Assembly (NCBI GenBank): GCA_028293285.1
Contig: JAQGPC010000073.1
Span: 1 to 50,139 of the forward strand
Reading direction: 5' to 3'
DNA from: Pedosphaera sp.
GTDB lineage: Bacteria > Verrucomicrobiota > Verrucomicrobiia > Limisphaerales > Pedosphaeraceae
DNA length: 50,139 bases
The notes under the pieces are model-generated. The model searched no databases. It was not told the DNA's origin and saw nothing but the letters and a program-made list of their open reading frames with translations. Position 1 is the first letter of the stretch. The number at the start of each line of letters is the position of its first letter. Below are positions 28,297 through 36,675 of this stretch, piece by piece. The translations under genes and the position numbers were made by a program.

Positions 28297-28347
28297 AAAC
28301 TCAGCATTCAGTCTTCCCGCTGGGACTCGCGGCCATGTCGCATTGCT

Positions 28348-28393
28348 CCCGGCAATAAATTGCCGGGCTATTTTCAGATGCCCCGCTGGGGCA
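28348..28393. repeat. two adjacent hairpins after the receiver-domain gene
   Basis: CCCGGCAA-TAAA-TTGCCGGG (28348-28367) and TGCCCC-GCT-GGGGCA (28379-28393). The second is followed by A, not T, on this strand. They may be REP-like repeats or help end the transcript. Confidence 0.55.
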
Positions 28394-28479
28394 AAAAAAC
28401 CGAGCTTGCGCCATTACCAGATTAAATTTTAAAAACCATAAGCTTGCGGTTGCGGGTGGCGACTGGCTAACTGTTCGCC

Positions 28480-29304
28480 ATGAATTTGGAAGATCATTTG
28501 GGCGATATTATTCGGAAGGGCCGCAAGGCCGCCAATGTCCCGGCGGACGTGGCTGCCAAAGCGGCAGGTTTGACGGAAGCGGAACTGACGGCGTTAGAAG
28601 AATCGGGCAAGGTGACGAAGAAGCCGAACTTCGTGGCATTGGCCACGGCGATTGGATTGCATCCGGGCAAGTTGGAATCGATTGCCAACGGATGGCTCCC
28701 TTCAGAAAAGGATTTGAGTATCTGGCGCGAGTTGCGGGTCATCTCGACCGAGGCCAAAGGGATGGCGGTAAATTCTTACTTGGTGTGGGACGAAGTCTCG
28801 CGCGATGCGGCGATTTTCGATACGGGTTGGACGGCGGAACCGGTCATCAAATTGGTGGAAGAGAACCAGCTTCAGGTGCGGCACATTTTCCTGACGCATT
28901 CGCACGAAGACCATATCGCCGCGCTGGCGCCATTGCGTGAGAAGTTTCCGAAGGCGCATTTGCACACCAGCGCAAAAACCGCGCCGCCGCAACATCGCAA
29001 TAAGGCAAATGATTTCCTTCAGCTTGGAAGTTTGCGCATCACGAACCGCGATACGCCGGGTCATGCGGAAGATGGCGTGACGTATATCATCGGCACGTGG
29101 GGTGAAGATGCGCCGCATGTGGCGATTGTGGGCGATGCGATTTTTGCGGGTTCGATTGGCAGCGGAATGATTTCGTGGGATGTGGCAAAACAAAAAGTGC
29201 GCGAGCAAATTTTCTCACTGCCGCCGGATACGTTGATTTGTCCCGGTCATGGGCCGCTCACGACGGTGGGTGAAGAGAAGGCAAATAATCCGTTTTTTGT
29301 CTGA
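28480..29304 (+). CDS. metallo-beta-lactamase-fold hydrolase with N-terminal HTH domain
   Basis: 274 residues. Residues about 6-69 look like an XRE-type helix-turn-helix: V-A-A-K-A-A-G-L-T-E-A-E-L-T-A-L-E-E. Residues about 85-274 are a metallo-beta-lactamase fold with metal ligands H140-x-H142-x-D144-H145, H195 (P-G-H), D219 (G-D-A) and H257 (P-G-H-G-P), all present, so it should bind two metals. It resembles glyoxalase II-like hydrolases. The fusion suggests DNA-bound sensing or simply a helical cap; its substrate is unknown. No neighbour is obviously linked. Confidence 0.85.
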   Translation: MNLEDHLGDIIRKGRKAANVPADVAAKAAGLTEAELTALEESGKVTKKPNFVALATAIGLHPGKLESIANGWLPSEKDLSIWRELRVISTEAKGMAVNSYLVWDEVSRDAAIFDTGWTAEPVIKLVEENQLQVRHIFLTHSHEDHIAALAPLREKFPKAHLHTSAKTAPPQHRNKANDFLQLGSLRITNRDTPGHAEDGVTYIIGTWGEDAPHVAIVGDAIFAGSIGSGMISWDVAKQKVREQIFSLPPDTLICPGHGPLTTVGEEKANNPFFV

Positions 29305-29308
29305 TCCG

Positions 29309-30547
29309 TCAAGGCAACAGCACCGCGCGGTAATAACGTTGCGGCGAATTTGTTGCTTGTGAATCAGTCCATGTGTACGGGCTGCCTGGCAAGATGAAAT
29401 TGGTGAGCGTTTGCCAGGTGTTGGAGCCGTTGATTGGCGAGGCATTCAGGTATTCGATGCGATAGGAACTGCCAGTTATTCCGGAGAGGTCGAGTTGCGG
29501 TGGCAATCCCGGCCTAAGCGCGATACCCGCCACCAGATCTGACAATATTACACCGGTCCCACTCGATGCGATCAATCGATTGCCACCGGGAATATTCCCG
29601 GGTTGAACGTTGTGAGTAGTGTACCCTTTCTTGATCCAGTTGGTTCCATCGCGGGAAATCACGATTCCATTGGTGCTAGCAATGGGATCGTAACTGAAGC
29701 CCCAGAAAACTCCGTAATCAAAGCGAACCCTGGAAATTTGCACGTCACCGGGATTTATGGGAGTCCAGCCAGGTATGGAGTTGGGAGCATTGGCAACGAG
29801 CACACTTGTGGAACCATTGGCGACAACGAAAGTTCCATTTCCGAAGATGATACTGGCCAAATTGCTTCCTGAGATGAGCGTTCTAGTCCAGCTAATGGCA
29901 GCGGATGAAGAATAAAGATAGCCGCCCTCCCCAACTGCCAGGAAATTACCATTCCCATAGGTGACGGAACTGATCGGCTTGGCACTGGATACAGCGACGA
30001 TAGAACGGCGAGGCGTCCAGTTGATGCCGTCGGTGGAGGTAAAAATGTTAGTGGAGGTGCTGTAACTGGAGCCTTGGTGCGTCCAATAGTCAGTGGTATC
30101 GCCCACGGCGACAAATTTGCCGTTGCCAAATGTGAGACCGTAGAGTGAAACCAGCACTGGCGTTAAAGACTGCACTGATCCCGCTTCCCAATTTAGCCCA
30201 TTGGTGGAAGTGCAGAACCCGCCTGCCCAGCCTACGGCGACGAATCTGCCATTGGCGAAAATAATCTTTTTAGGATACGTGAAAATGTTGGTATTCCCAT
30301 TTCCTGCGACGGTTATCCAATTGAATCCATCATCTGACGCGAAGATGCCGGCCACGTCGGGAGTTTGTTTGGATTGCCCGCCTACTATGTAGCGGCCGTT
30401 TCCATAGGCAGCATCGAATAAGTTATAATTTGTGGTGATGGGAACGGTGGTCCAATTATCGAACGCGTCAGCGCGGGAAAAGTATGCAGACGCGCAAAGC
30501 AGGCAAAAGGCAACCAGAAGTTTGAAGCAATGGTTTGAAAATGGCAT
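29309..30547 (-). CDS. exported beta-propeller-like protein (YCF48/BNR-type repeats)
   Basis: 412 residues with signal peptide MPFSNHCFKLLVAFCLLCASAYFSRA. It contains repeated units of the form YGNGxF-VAVG followed by S-x-D-G-x-N-W, about six times, which fit propeller blades of the YCF48/BNR type. The C-terminal 70 residues (Y-R-I-E-Y to R-Y-Y-R-A-V-L-L-P) match the tail module seen in other large exported proteins here. No catalytic motif. Function unknown. Convergent with the MBL gene (4 bp between stops). Confidence 0.82.
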   Translation of the reverse strand: MPFSNHCFKLLVAFCLLCASAYFSRADAFDNWTTVPITTNYNLFDAAYGNGRYIVGGQSKQTPDVAGIFASDDGFNWITVAGNGNTNIFTYPKKIIFANGRFVAVGWAGGFCTSTNGLNWEAGSVQSLTPVLVSLYGLTFGNGKFVAVGDTTDYWTHQGSSYSTSTNIFTSTDGINWTPRRSIVAVSSAKPISSVTYGNGNFLAVGEGGYLYSSSAAISWTRTLISGSNLASIIFGNGTFVVANGSTSVLVANAPNSIPGWTPINPGDVQISRVRFDYGVFWGFSYDPIASTNGIVISRDGTNWIKKGYTTHNVQPGNIPGGNRLIASSGTGVILSDLVAGIALRPGLPPQLDLSGITGSSYRIEYLNASPINGSNTWQTLTNFILPGSPYTWTDSQATNSPQRYYRAVLLP

Positions 30548-30584
30548 ATTTTTACCCTTGTTGATGCGGTTGAGTTACGAATGT

Positions 30585-30612
30585 AGTTTATACACTGTAA
30601 ACAACTTGTCAA
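30585..30612 (-). promoter_or_regulatory. candidate promoter for the beta-propeller gene
   Basis: On the minus strand TTGACA (30612-30607), 16 bp, then TAAACT (30590-30585). An overlapping TATAAA would give a spacing of only 14 bp. It lies 38 bp before the start codon at 30547. Confidence 0.45.
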
Positions 30613-30747
30613 TGGGAATGCGTTCCTCCTAATAAAAACTTGGAATATAGGCCCCCGCTTAAAGGGGGATTCCACTTGACTACCAATGTAAATTAACCAT
30701 CCTGATCCCCTCTCTGCAATGGAGGGTGTTGTTTTTCACCCATGTAT

Positions 30748-30779
30748 GGCCAGCCTCTTGAACGTGGCTGGCCTTTTTT
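30748..30779 (+). terminator. rho-independent terminator oriented to the plus strand
   Basis: GGCCAGCC (30748-30755), 10-base loop, GGCTGGCC (30766-30773), then six T (30774-30779). The T-run fits the plus strand, but the nearest gene (HEAT protein) ends here from the other side. No plus-strand gene is seen just upstream. Confidence 0.7.
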
Positions 30780-31596
30780 ATTTGATGTCTGCTTTGGCGG
30801 CGGCTTCGGGATCGATGAGCTTGAGAGCGTTGGTTGCGTCCGAACGGATACTGGCCTGCTCGTTATCCAGGAATTCAATGAGAACCGGGACGGCGGGTTT
30901 GGCCTTTTCCCTGAATATTCCAAGTGACGTCATGGCGTCCTGGCAGAGGATGACGTTCTTGGAATTTTTCTGGAGAAAGTCGATTAAAGCAGGCACGACC
31001 TGCTCCGGTTTCGGCTCCAAGGTGCCCAAGCCAAGCACGGCATCATCTTTTACGGTGAACTCAGGATCGTTGAGACAGGTTATCAATGCGGGCAAGGCGT
31101 CTTTGGCGATTGGGCCAAGGGACCGCAGGGCAAATACAGCGACGTAGCGGACATCCGGCTCCTTGTCCTGTAATTGCGCGATGAGAGCGGGAACGGTGGG
31201 TTCGGCAACTGCGCCCAAGGCCACCAGTCCATGCGCTCCGCGACGACGGCGCTCCGCCAACTCGTGCTTGTAATCATTCACACCCGGCAGATGCAAGCGG
31301 GTGCGCCACGATTTTGGAATATGAGTGAGCAATTTGATTTTTAAAGCAGACTCCTGGGCGCTCATCATTTTCATGAGGAAAGGGAGAGCATTGGTGCCGA
31401 TGTTGCGAATGGCAGTTTCGGCTTCCTTGCCTATCGTTTGATTCGCGGACCAATGGTTCGAACCATATTGATCGCACCACGCGGTCAACGACTTTCCCTG
31501 ATAAACCGGTTCACGCCCGTGTAGCACCAGCCAAATAAGCCCCGTCGCAATCACGACAAGCAGCAGTGCGATCACGGCGCGGGAACGATTCCTCAT
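30778..31596 (-). CDS. membrane-anchored HEAT-repeat protein
   Basis: 272 residues. One N-terminal membrane segment (A-V-I-A-L-L-L-V-V-I-A-T-G-L-I-W-L-V-L) is followed by helical HEAT repeats: A-V-F-A-L-R-S-L-G, L-P-A-L-I-T-C-L-N-D, V-P-A-L-I-D-F-L-Q, V-P-V-L-I-E-F-L-D. These proteins usually serve as protein-interaction scaffolds. No enzyme motif and no clear partner. Confidence 0.83.
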   Translation of the reverse strand: MRNRSRAVIALLLVVIATGLIWLVLHGREPVYQGKSLTAWCDQYGSNHWSANQTIGKEAETAIRNIGTNALPFLMKMMSAQESALKIKLLTHIPKSWRTRLHLPGVNDYKHELAERRRRGAHGLVALGAVAEPTVPALIAQLQDKEPDVRYVAVFALRSLGPIAKDALPALITCLNDPEFTVKDDAVLGLGTLEPKPEQVVPALIDFLQKNSKNVILCQDAMTSLGIFREKAKPAVPVLIEFLDNEQASIRSDATNALKLIDPEAAAKADIK

Positions 31597-31706
31597 GGCG
31601 GCAGTATAGCGGGGTTGTGGTGGGAATCGAGGAAAGTTTGCGTCCCTGTTGGAATTGGTTTCACAATTTCAACGGGGATGGAAAAGGCAGTATTTTATTT
31701 TCCCGT

Positions 31707-32855
31707 TTAGAGACGCGGTTTGGGTGGAGGGAGGCGTGCCGCCTTGTCGGCGCGGAGGGCGTTGACCACGTTCTCAAGCTGCGCTTCGAACACAGCATTG
31801 TCTTTTTCCCAGCCGGTGAAATCCGCAGCGAGGCGTGAGGCCAAATGTTGTTGCATCCAATTCTTCCATTCCGGATTGAGCAAACATGCATCCAAACTAA
31901 TTGGAATAGTGATGAGCACTTCCTGCTCATATTGCCGCGAGAAGTGTCCTTCTCTGAACTGTGCAATGCGAAGCTCCTTGTCCAACCATCCGGCTTTCAG
32001 GGATGACTTGGAGCAGCAAAGCAAAGTTTTGTCACCCAACCTGAGATCGCGATTAATTTCCGGGCGCACGTGAGCTTCCGGTTTCGGCTCATGATCCTCC
32101 AGCCAGCAGCGGATACCTTTGTTCTGCAAGGCATCATGGAGTCGATGGACAAAAGATTCATCTTCACGGCTGTAGCTGATAAAACAGGAATAGAAAACCT
32201 CCTCGCGAAAAAATGCTGGAAGCTGGTTGATAAATCCATTCGACAGTCCGCAGCCACGCAAAAACTTTTCCGGCAATGGACCCGACGCCATCAGCGTATG
32301 GTAGTCAATCGCGCTGGGGCCAACGTGTTTGCAAGCCTCCAATCCCTTCACACCTTTTAAAGAAGTCTGGGAAAAAATAGTCCCTTCAAGCAGTGCTTCG
32401 GCCAGCGAACAGTCGCTCAACCTCGCTTTGCTGAAGTTCGTGGTATACAGGCTGGAACCGTTGAGGTTCGCCCGGAACAGGTCGGCTCCAAACAGGCTGG
32501 CACCGCTTAAGTCCGCTCCGCTCAAATCAGCCCCGCCTAGATTCGCCCCAAACAGGTTAGCTCCGAAAAGGTTGGCTTTGTTCAGATTGACTCCGAGCAG
32601 GTTGGCCCGGCTCAGGTTCGTTCCTATCAAATTAGCTGCGCTCAGCTCGGCACCACTCAAGTCCGCTCCGCTCAGGTCAGCACCACTCAGGGTAGCCTCA
32701 CTTAGGTTGACTTCCGGCAGATTGGTTTCCTTCAGTTTGGCCAGCTTCAGGCTGGTTCCACTCAGGTCAATGGAAACATCGGGATGTTCCTTTCTCCACT
32801 CGTTCCAAGCGGGAGCTCCTTGTTTGAGAATTGTTAGTTGTTCCAGGAATGGCAT
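31707..32855 (-). CDS. pentapeptide-repeat protein with C-terminal TIR domain
   Basis: 382 residues from the ATG at 32855, chosen because GAGG lies 5 bases upstream; a GTG six bases further up is less likely. Residues about 30-170 are pentapeptide repeats of the A-D/N-L-S-G kind, forming a square beta-helix. A linker with F-L-R-G-C-G-L-S leads to a TIR domain (about 221-365): F-Y-S-C-F-I-S-Y-S-R-E-D at the start and W290-L-D-K-E294, whose Glu294 fits the catalytic glutamate of NAD-cleaving TIR domains. Such TIR proteins often act in anti-phage immunity by depleting NAD; here that is inferred. It is transcribed away from the Mrr-like gene. Confidence 0.88.
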   Translation of the reverse strand: MPFLEQLTILKQGAPAWNEWRKEHPDVSIDLSGTSLKLAKLKETNLPEVNLSEATLSGADLSGADLSGAELSAANLIGTNLSRANLLGVNLNKANLFGANLFGANLGGADLSGADLSGASLFGADLFRANLNGSSLYTTNFSKARLSDCSLAEALLEGTIFSQTSLKGVKGLEACKHVGPSAIDYHTLMASGPLPEKFLRGCGLSNGFINQLPAFFREEVFYSCFISYSREDESFVHRLHDALQNKGIRCWLEDHEPKPEAHVRPEINRDLRLGDKTLLCCSKSSLKAGWLDKELRIAQFREGHFSRQYEQEVLITIPISLDACLLNPEWKNWMQQHLASRLAADFTGWEKDNAVFEAQLENVVNALRADKAARLPPPKPRL

Positions 32856-33082
32856 GGTCACCTCAATTGATTACTTTCAAGCATGAAACAGGGAATGGGC
32901 TTGTGAAGCAAGCTTGGTTGTATTGGAACGATAGCTCACCTTGTGGCCATTTCTTGCTCGCTCTGCGGAAAGTGATTTGTTAAATCAAACAGATGAACAG
33001 GGTGCAATCCGGCAATAATCTCAAACGGTTGCGCAACAAAGGAATTCCGACTCGATGTTGGCGTTAATCTTGCAACAACATC

Positions 33083-34723
33083 ATGAGCGCTGATATCGAG
33101 ATGTGGCCCCCGCCGAATGATCCGGATGCTTTCGAGTCGCTCTGCCTCGATTTATGGAAGGAAATCTGGAACGACCCGGGCGCTCAGAAAAATGGGCGGT
33201 CGGGGCAATCGCAAGCCGGCGTTGATGTTTTTGGCATGCGTGACGGACAGCAAGTCGGCATACAGTGTAAGCAAAAGAATGGACTGCTCCGAACCAAAGT
33301 TACGGCAACTGAACTGGAACAAGAAGTAAAAGCAGCTAAGGATTTCCGGCCAAAACTTATAACCTTCATACTCGCCACTACCGGAGAACGTGATGCGCAC
33401 GTGCAGGAATGTGCCCGTCGTTTGTCCGTGGAGCACAGAAACAGCGGGCTATTTAGCGTGGAAGTTTGGAGTTGGAAGGACATTTGGTCCGAGGTATACC
33501 AACGCGAAGAATTGCTAAAGCGGATTGGGCCGATTTACTGGCCTCGCCTTGCACCGCGCAGCACGAAAGGAAGAAACATTTTTGCCATCGTATTGATCGT
33601 TGTCGTGACGCTCATTGCCCTTGCAGCTATCCAAGCCAGAAAGGATGTCGCTATAAATTCAAATGCGAACGGAACTTCAATCGGCTTTCTAAAACCCTTA
33701 CACCCGGAAACAGTTGAACCCCAGCTCGCAGGACAAGTTGGGGTTGTTTTCGACAATAATGCTGGGATTTTGAAATTCTACTTACCAGTTGGCCAGACAA
33801 TTCTACCCTTTGGGAACAACGTTCCATTTTGGATTACCAAAACATCCGAAGGTATTTTAATATCTGGAGAATTCAAAAGCATGGATGGTAAGGTCATTGC
33901 CGAACTCGCCAACAATGAATGGCGAGCAAACCCACACAGCTACTTCAAACTGAATTCAGATAGTTCCGCATTAGAGGTCATTGATGATTACAACATTCCT
34001 TGGCTTCACATCGAGTATCTAACTCCGACCTCATTAAAGATTGGCGGTGTGTTCCGTAGCGGAGATGTTGTTAACCAGACTAGCTATTCCAATTTTACAA
34101 ATTCTCCAATACACATGTCAATTTGCCAACTATCACCTGGCGTTACCACAATCATTGGAGAGGGCCAAACAACAATGTGGGCCAACGCCCCCCTCGGAAC
34201 GGAAGGAGAACGACAGGCCTTCGCGAAGGAAGTAAGGGAATTAGTCCAGCTGTGGTTTGATTACTCCCCTTCTAAGGGTAAAGGCTTCCGAATACCGGAA
34301 GAACCAAAAGTACAAACGAATCCGCTAGCCGTCAAAATTCCAGCGTCCGTTGTTTCCGGCACGCTTAGAAGCCAAGCTTTTTCTTCGGATAGAGCCCAGC
34401 TCTGGGGGAGAACTCTCACATTAGGAGAAGGTGAATTTGGTTTTCCATCAACAGGAGTTGTAATTAATTTACCGCTGGAGTGGAACGAAAGCGTCATTGG
34501 CAAAGTCTTTACAATTCCAGGACAAACCAACGGAACCACTTCAGTCCAGTTATTTTGGAAGGAAGATGGGGCAAAGAAAAACGACTTCTTGATGAAAAAT
34601 TATGTGATGCGCCTGGAATTTGGCGCACCAAATGGAAACATCATTCCGGGTAAGATTTACTTGGAATCTTCGAGAAAACACCAAACAAAGCTAGCCGGCA
34701 CATTTAAGGTGGAATTTCACTAA
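33083..34723 (+). CDS. membrane protein with Mrr-like restriction endonuclease domain
   Basis: 546 residues. Residues about 14-155 resemble Mrr/restriction endonuclease-like PD-(D/E)xK folds: E19, D48 in G-V-D-V-F-G, and Q61-C-K63 in the I-Q-C-K-Q strand. One membrane segment follows (residues about 165-185, F-A-I-V-L-I-V-V-V-T-L-I-A-L-A). The remaining 360 residues are mostly beta sequence with no family I recognise. The order of a cytoplasmic nuclease-like domain, one membrane span and a large C-terminal domain is unusual. It is divergent from the TIR gene, 227 bp apart. Possible defence protein; activity is not shown. Confidence 0.72.
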   Translation: MSADIEMWPPPNDPDAFESLCLDLWKEIWNDPGAQKNGRSGQSQAGVDVFGMRDGQQVGIQCKQKNGLLRTKVTATELEQEVKAAKDFRPKLITFILATTGERDAHVQECARRLSVEHRNSGLFSVEVWSWKDIWSEVYQREELLKRIGPIYWPRLAPRSTKGRNIFAIVLIVVVTLIALAAIQARKDVAINSNANGTSIGFLKPLHPETVEPQLAGQVGVVFDNNAGILKFYLPVGQTILPFGNNVPFWITKTSEGILISGEFKSMDGKVIAELANNEWRANPHSYFKLNSDSSALEVIDDYNIPWLHIEYLTPTSLKIGGVFRSGDVVNQTSYSNFTNSPIHMSICQLSPGVTTIIGEGQTTMWANAPLGTEGERQAFAKEVRELVQLWFDYSPSKGKGFRIPEEPKVQTNPLAVKIPASVVSGTLRSQAFSSDRAQLWGRTLTLGEGEFGFPSTGVVINLPLEWNESVIGKVFTIPGQTNGTTSVQLFWKEDGAKKNDFLMKNYVMRLEFGAPNGNIIPGKIYLESSRKHQTKLAGTFKVEFH

Positions 34724-35091
34724 AACTGTCACAAGCCAATTCCTTCAAGGATGCTCTCCCGCATGCGGGATCGCGCCGACGGAGTCGGCAGAGTGATTTT
34801 GTTTTGGGACGATTTGACCCAGGGTAGCCCGCCTAACACATCGGAGGCGGGCAACCGCTGGGCTAAGTGACACAACTCCGTTGGGGTTGGGGAAATGCCG
34901 AATGGCGAATTTCAAGTGTCGAATGGGAAATGCTGAGCAATTGTGAGTTTTTAGGGTTGAATTTCGATTGTGGTTTCCGGCGGTGGCACGCCGCCGCTAC
35001 AAGGGCATTCAGCTTCGAATAAGTTGTGTGAGTTTATTTGACTACGGATGTAATTTTATTATAATAGGCCCGTAAGACGAATTTTTTTATT
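34724..35091. other. repeat-rich gap, no gene
   Basis: Small hairpins are seen: CCCGCATGCGGG (34758-34769), GCCGAC/GTCGGC (34775-34789), GCCCGCCT/AGGCGGGC (34827-34852), and CGGCGG/CCGCCG (34978-34996). A GGTTGGGGAAAT...AAGTGTCGAAT stretch near 34886-34927 recurs in shorter form at about 35596-35622. The last 55 bases are the promoter of the lipoprotein gene. No coding sequence. Confidence 0.65.
35038..35065 (+). promoter_or_regulatory. sigma70-type promoter before the small lipoprotein gene
   Basis: TTGACT (35038-35043), 16 bp, then a perfect TATAAT (35060-35065). Start codon at 35092. This is the best -35/-10 pair in the window. Confidence 0.8.
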
Positions 35092-35508
35092 ATGAAACTT
35101 TTTGCATCATGGCTTTTTGTGCTTCTGCTTGCGGGCTGCGCCACCACTTCGCGTGATGCCGACCTTCATGCTGCCGGGGTAAAGACGTTCGGCACTGACG
35201 CCAATCTCGTGGTTCATGAGGTACGGTACACTGGTCCGATAAGCAACGTAGTATCCGGCCTGACAACAAACGATGAACTGGCATTGGCGAGCGATTTGAA
35301 GGCGGGGACGAGTCGTGACGTTGATTTGGTGATCTGGAGTTATTCCTCGCCCAAGGCGGCTGCGACACTTCTGCGTGCCCTGCGCTATCCGGCGGTGCAA
35401 AAGCTGCCGCGGTTGCGCTTATTATTTGCCGGTGATGCCCAGGATGCCGAGAAGATCCGTCCGGCAGTCGAGGCGACTGGAGCGAAGTTTTATTTTTACC
35501 AGAGATGA
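35092..35508 (+). CDS. small lipoprotein of unknown function
   Basis: 138 residues. The lipobox L-L-A-G-C16 follows a short signal peptide (MKLFASWLFVLLLAGC), so Cys16 is probably lipidated. The mature part contains Y-T-G-P-I-S-N, D-L-V-I-W-S-Y-S-S-P and R-L-R-L-L-F-A-G-D. No family recognised. A good promoter lies 27 bp upstream. Confidence 0.8.
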   Translation: MKLFASWLFVLLLAGCATTSRDADLHAAGVKTFGTDANLVVHEVRYTGPISNVVSGLTTNDELALASDLKAGTSRDVDLVIWSYSSPKAAATLLRALRYPAVQKLPRLRLLFAGDAQDAEKIRPAVEATGAKFYFYQR

Positions 35509-36675
35509 GGTGGCGGCAGCGAGGCATGAGGCCATGTGCTGTTGCTTGTAGTCCTGCCATTCCGACTTGAACATGTAGCCATGAAGGTTGAGCAGGGTTG
35601 GGGAAATTTCGAGTGTCGAATTAGAAAGGGGTTGACTTCGTTAATAACTAATGTTACTCTCGTGGCGCTGGTGTGGTGTGCCTGCGTGGTCCGGTCTTAT
35701 GGTCGGGCTGTGGTTCTTTGACAATGCAGTGGAAAGTGACGGGTGATGGGTGCCAAGCTTGGGAAGGGTCCAGAGACGATGGACGAGGGCCAGCAAAGTC
35801 AGAGGACAGAGGCCGGAAGTCGGATGGCTGAAAGGGGAACCGCCTGAAGGCGGAACTCGGACTGGGTCGAGAGACGATGGACCAGGGTCGAGAGCCAGCA
35901 AAAACTGAAGTCGAAACTCTGAACGAGAACCAGAGAATTACGGTGGGTCCGCGATAATTACGGTTAATTGCGGTTATTTACGGTTAAAAAAATGGATGTT
36001 TCTTGGTCGATGGCCCGCTGTCCGTGGTTGGTGGGTTGAGTGGGTTCGAGCCTGTACGAGCAGATGTGAGTTAGTTCGAGTTGCCAGTGATGCCATTCTA
36101 TTCAAAGCGCCGGGTGCGAGGATTGACTGGAAGCGGTTCCGCATGCGGGACCGCGCTCCTTTTCCAAGCAGGTTTGACCTAGTACGACTTGGTACGAGCT
36201 TGTACGAGCTGGTGCGAGTTGTCTTGATGCCGTCCCGATCAACACGGTCGGGTGCGGGGATTACCTCGAAGCGGCATAAATGCCGCGCTCCTTTTCTTGG
36301 GCAGTTCTGAGCTGGTACGAGTTGGTGCGAGTTCGAGCCGGAGGGCAGAAGTCGGAAATCCGGATTATTCCGCGTTAATGGGGGTTAATCTGCCTTAAAA
36401 ATTGGAGGTAGGAATTGTTAAACAACGAAGACGCTAAGGCGCGAAGAACATTGGCCGCGAAAGGGCGCAAAGGTAAAAAGCAACGACGGAAGGCCAAAAT
36501 GCATGAATTAAGCCGGAGAGATTAAGATTACGATTAAGAGTAAGAGGAAAAAGGGCCAAAATGGCTCACTGGCATTAGGACAAGCTGAAGCTTGGACTCC
36601 ATATCTGGCTTGAAAAACCGTGTTGACCCTTAGCGGTGCGGTTGTTAGTTTCGCCGCCCCATTATATTGGGTTTT
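35509..36675. other. 1.17-kb non-coding region rich in repeats
   Basis: No gene supported; the short open frames here are low-complexity. It contains: GGGTCnAGAGACGATGGAC twice (about 35767 and 35867), each followed by CCAGCAAA; the hairpin CCGCCTGAAGGCGG (35849-35862); short TTACGGT/GGTTA repeats (35939-35990); an imperfect direct repeat of about 125 bp with 10-bp repeats inside (36053-36335, listed separately); and the AACAACGAAGACGC element near 36420. It may be an insulator, a repeat nursery or a decayed insertion. Confidence 0.7.
36053..36335. repeat. two copies of a compound repeat with 10-bp tandem units and hairpins
   Basis: Each copy holds tandem units of the type GGTACGAGCT with a 10-bp period (clearest at 36182-36220), then a GAGTTG..TGATGCC segment, CGGGTGCGnGGATT, GAAGCGG, a hairpin (CCGCATGCGG about 36139-36148; GCGGCA-TAAA-TGCCGC about 36270-36285) and CCGCGCTCCTTTTC. 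A third set of 10-bp units follows at about 36308-36335. Confidence 0.7.

Noticed and set aside
32329-32886. 185-codon plus-strand frame with repeated Pro/Leu/Ala units
   Set aside because: It is the antisense reading of the pentapeptide repeats; periodicity comes from the real gene.
35536-35721. 61-codon plus-strand frame after the small lipoprotein
   Set aside because: Short, with no domain, in a region with repeats; not supported.
36182-36220. CRISPR array
   Set aside because: The 10-bp units are contiguous with no spacers; listed as tandem repeats.
35996-36310. 104-codon plus-strand frame in the repeat region
   Set aside because: It runs through the 10-bp tandem repeats and hairpins, and has no recognisable domain or ribosome binding site.
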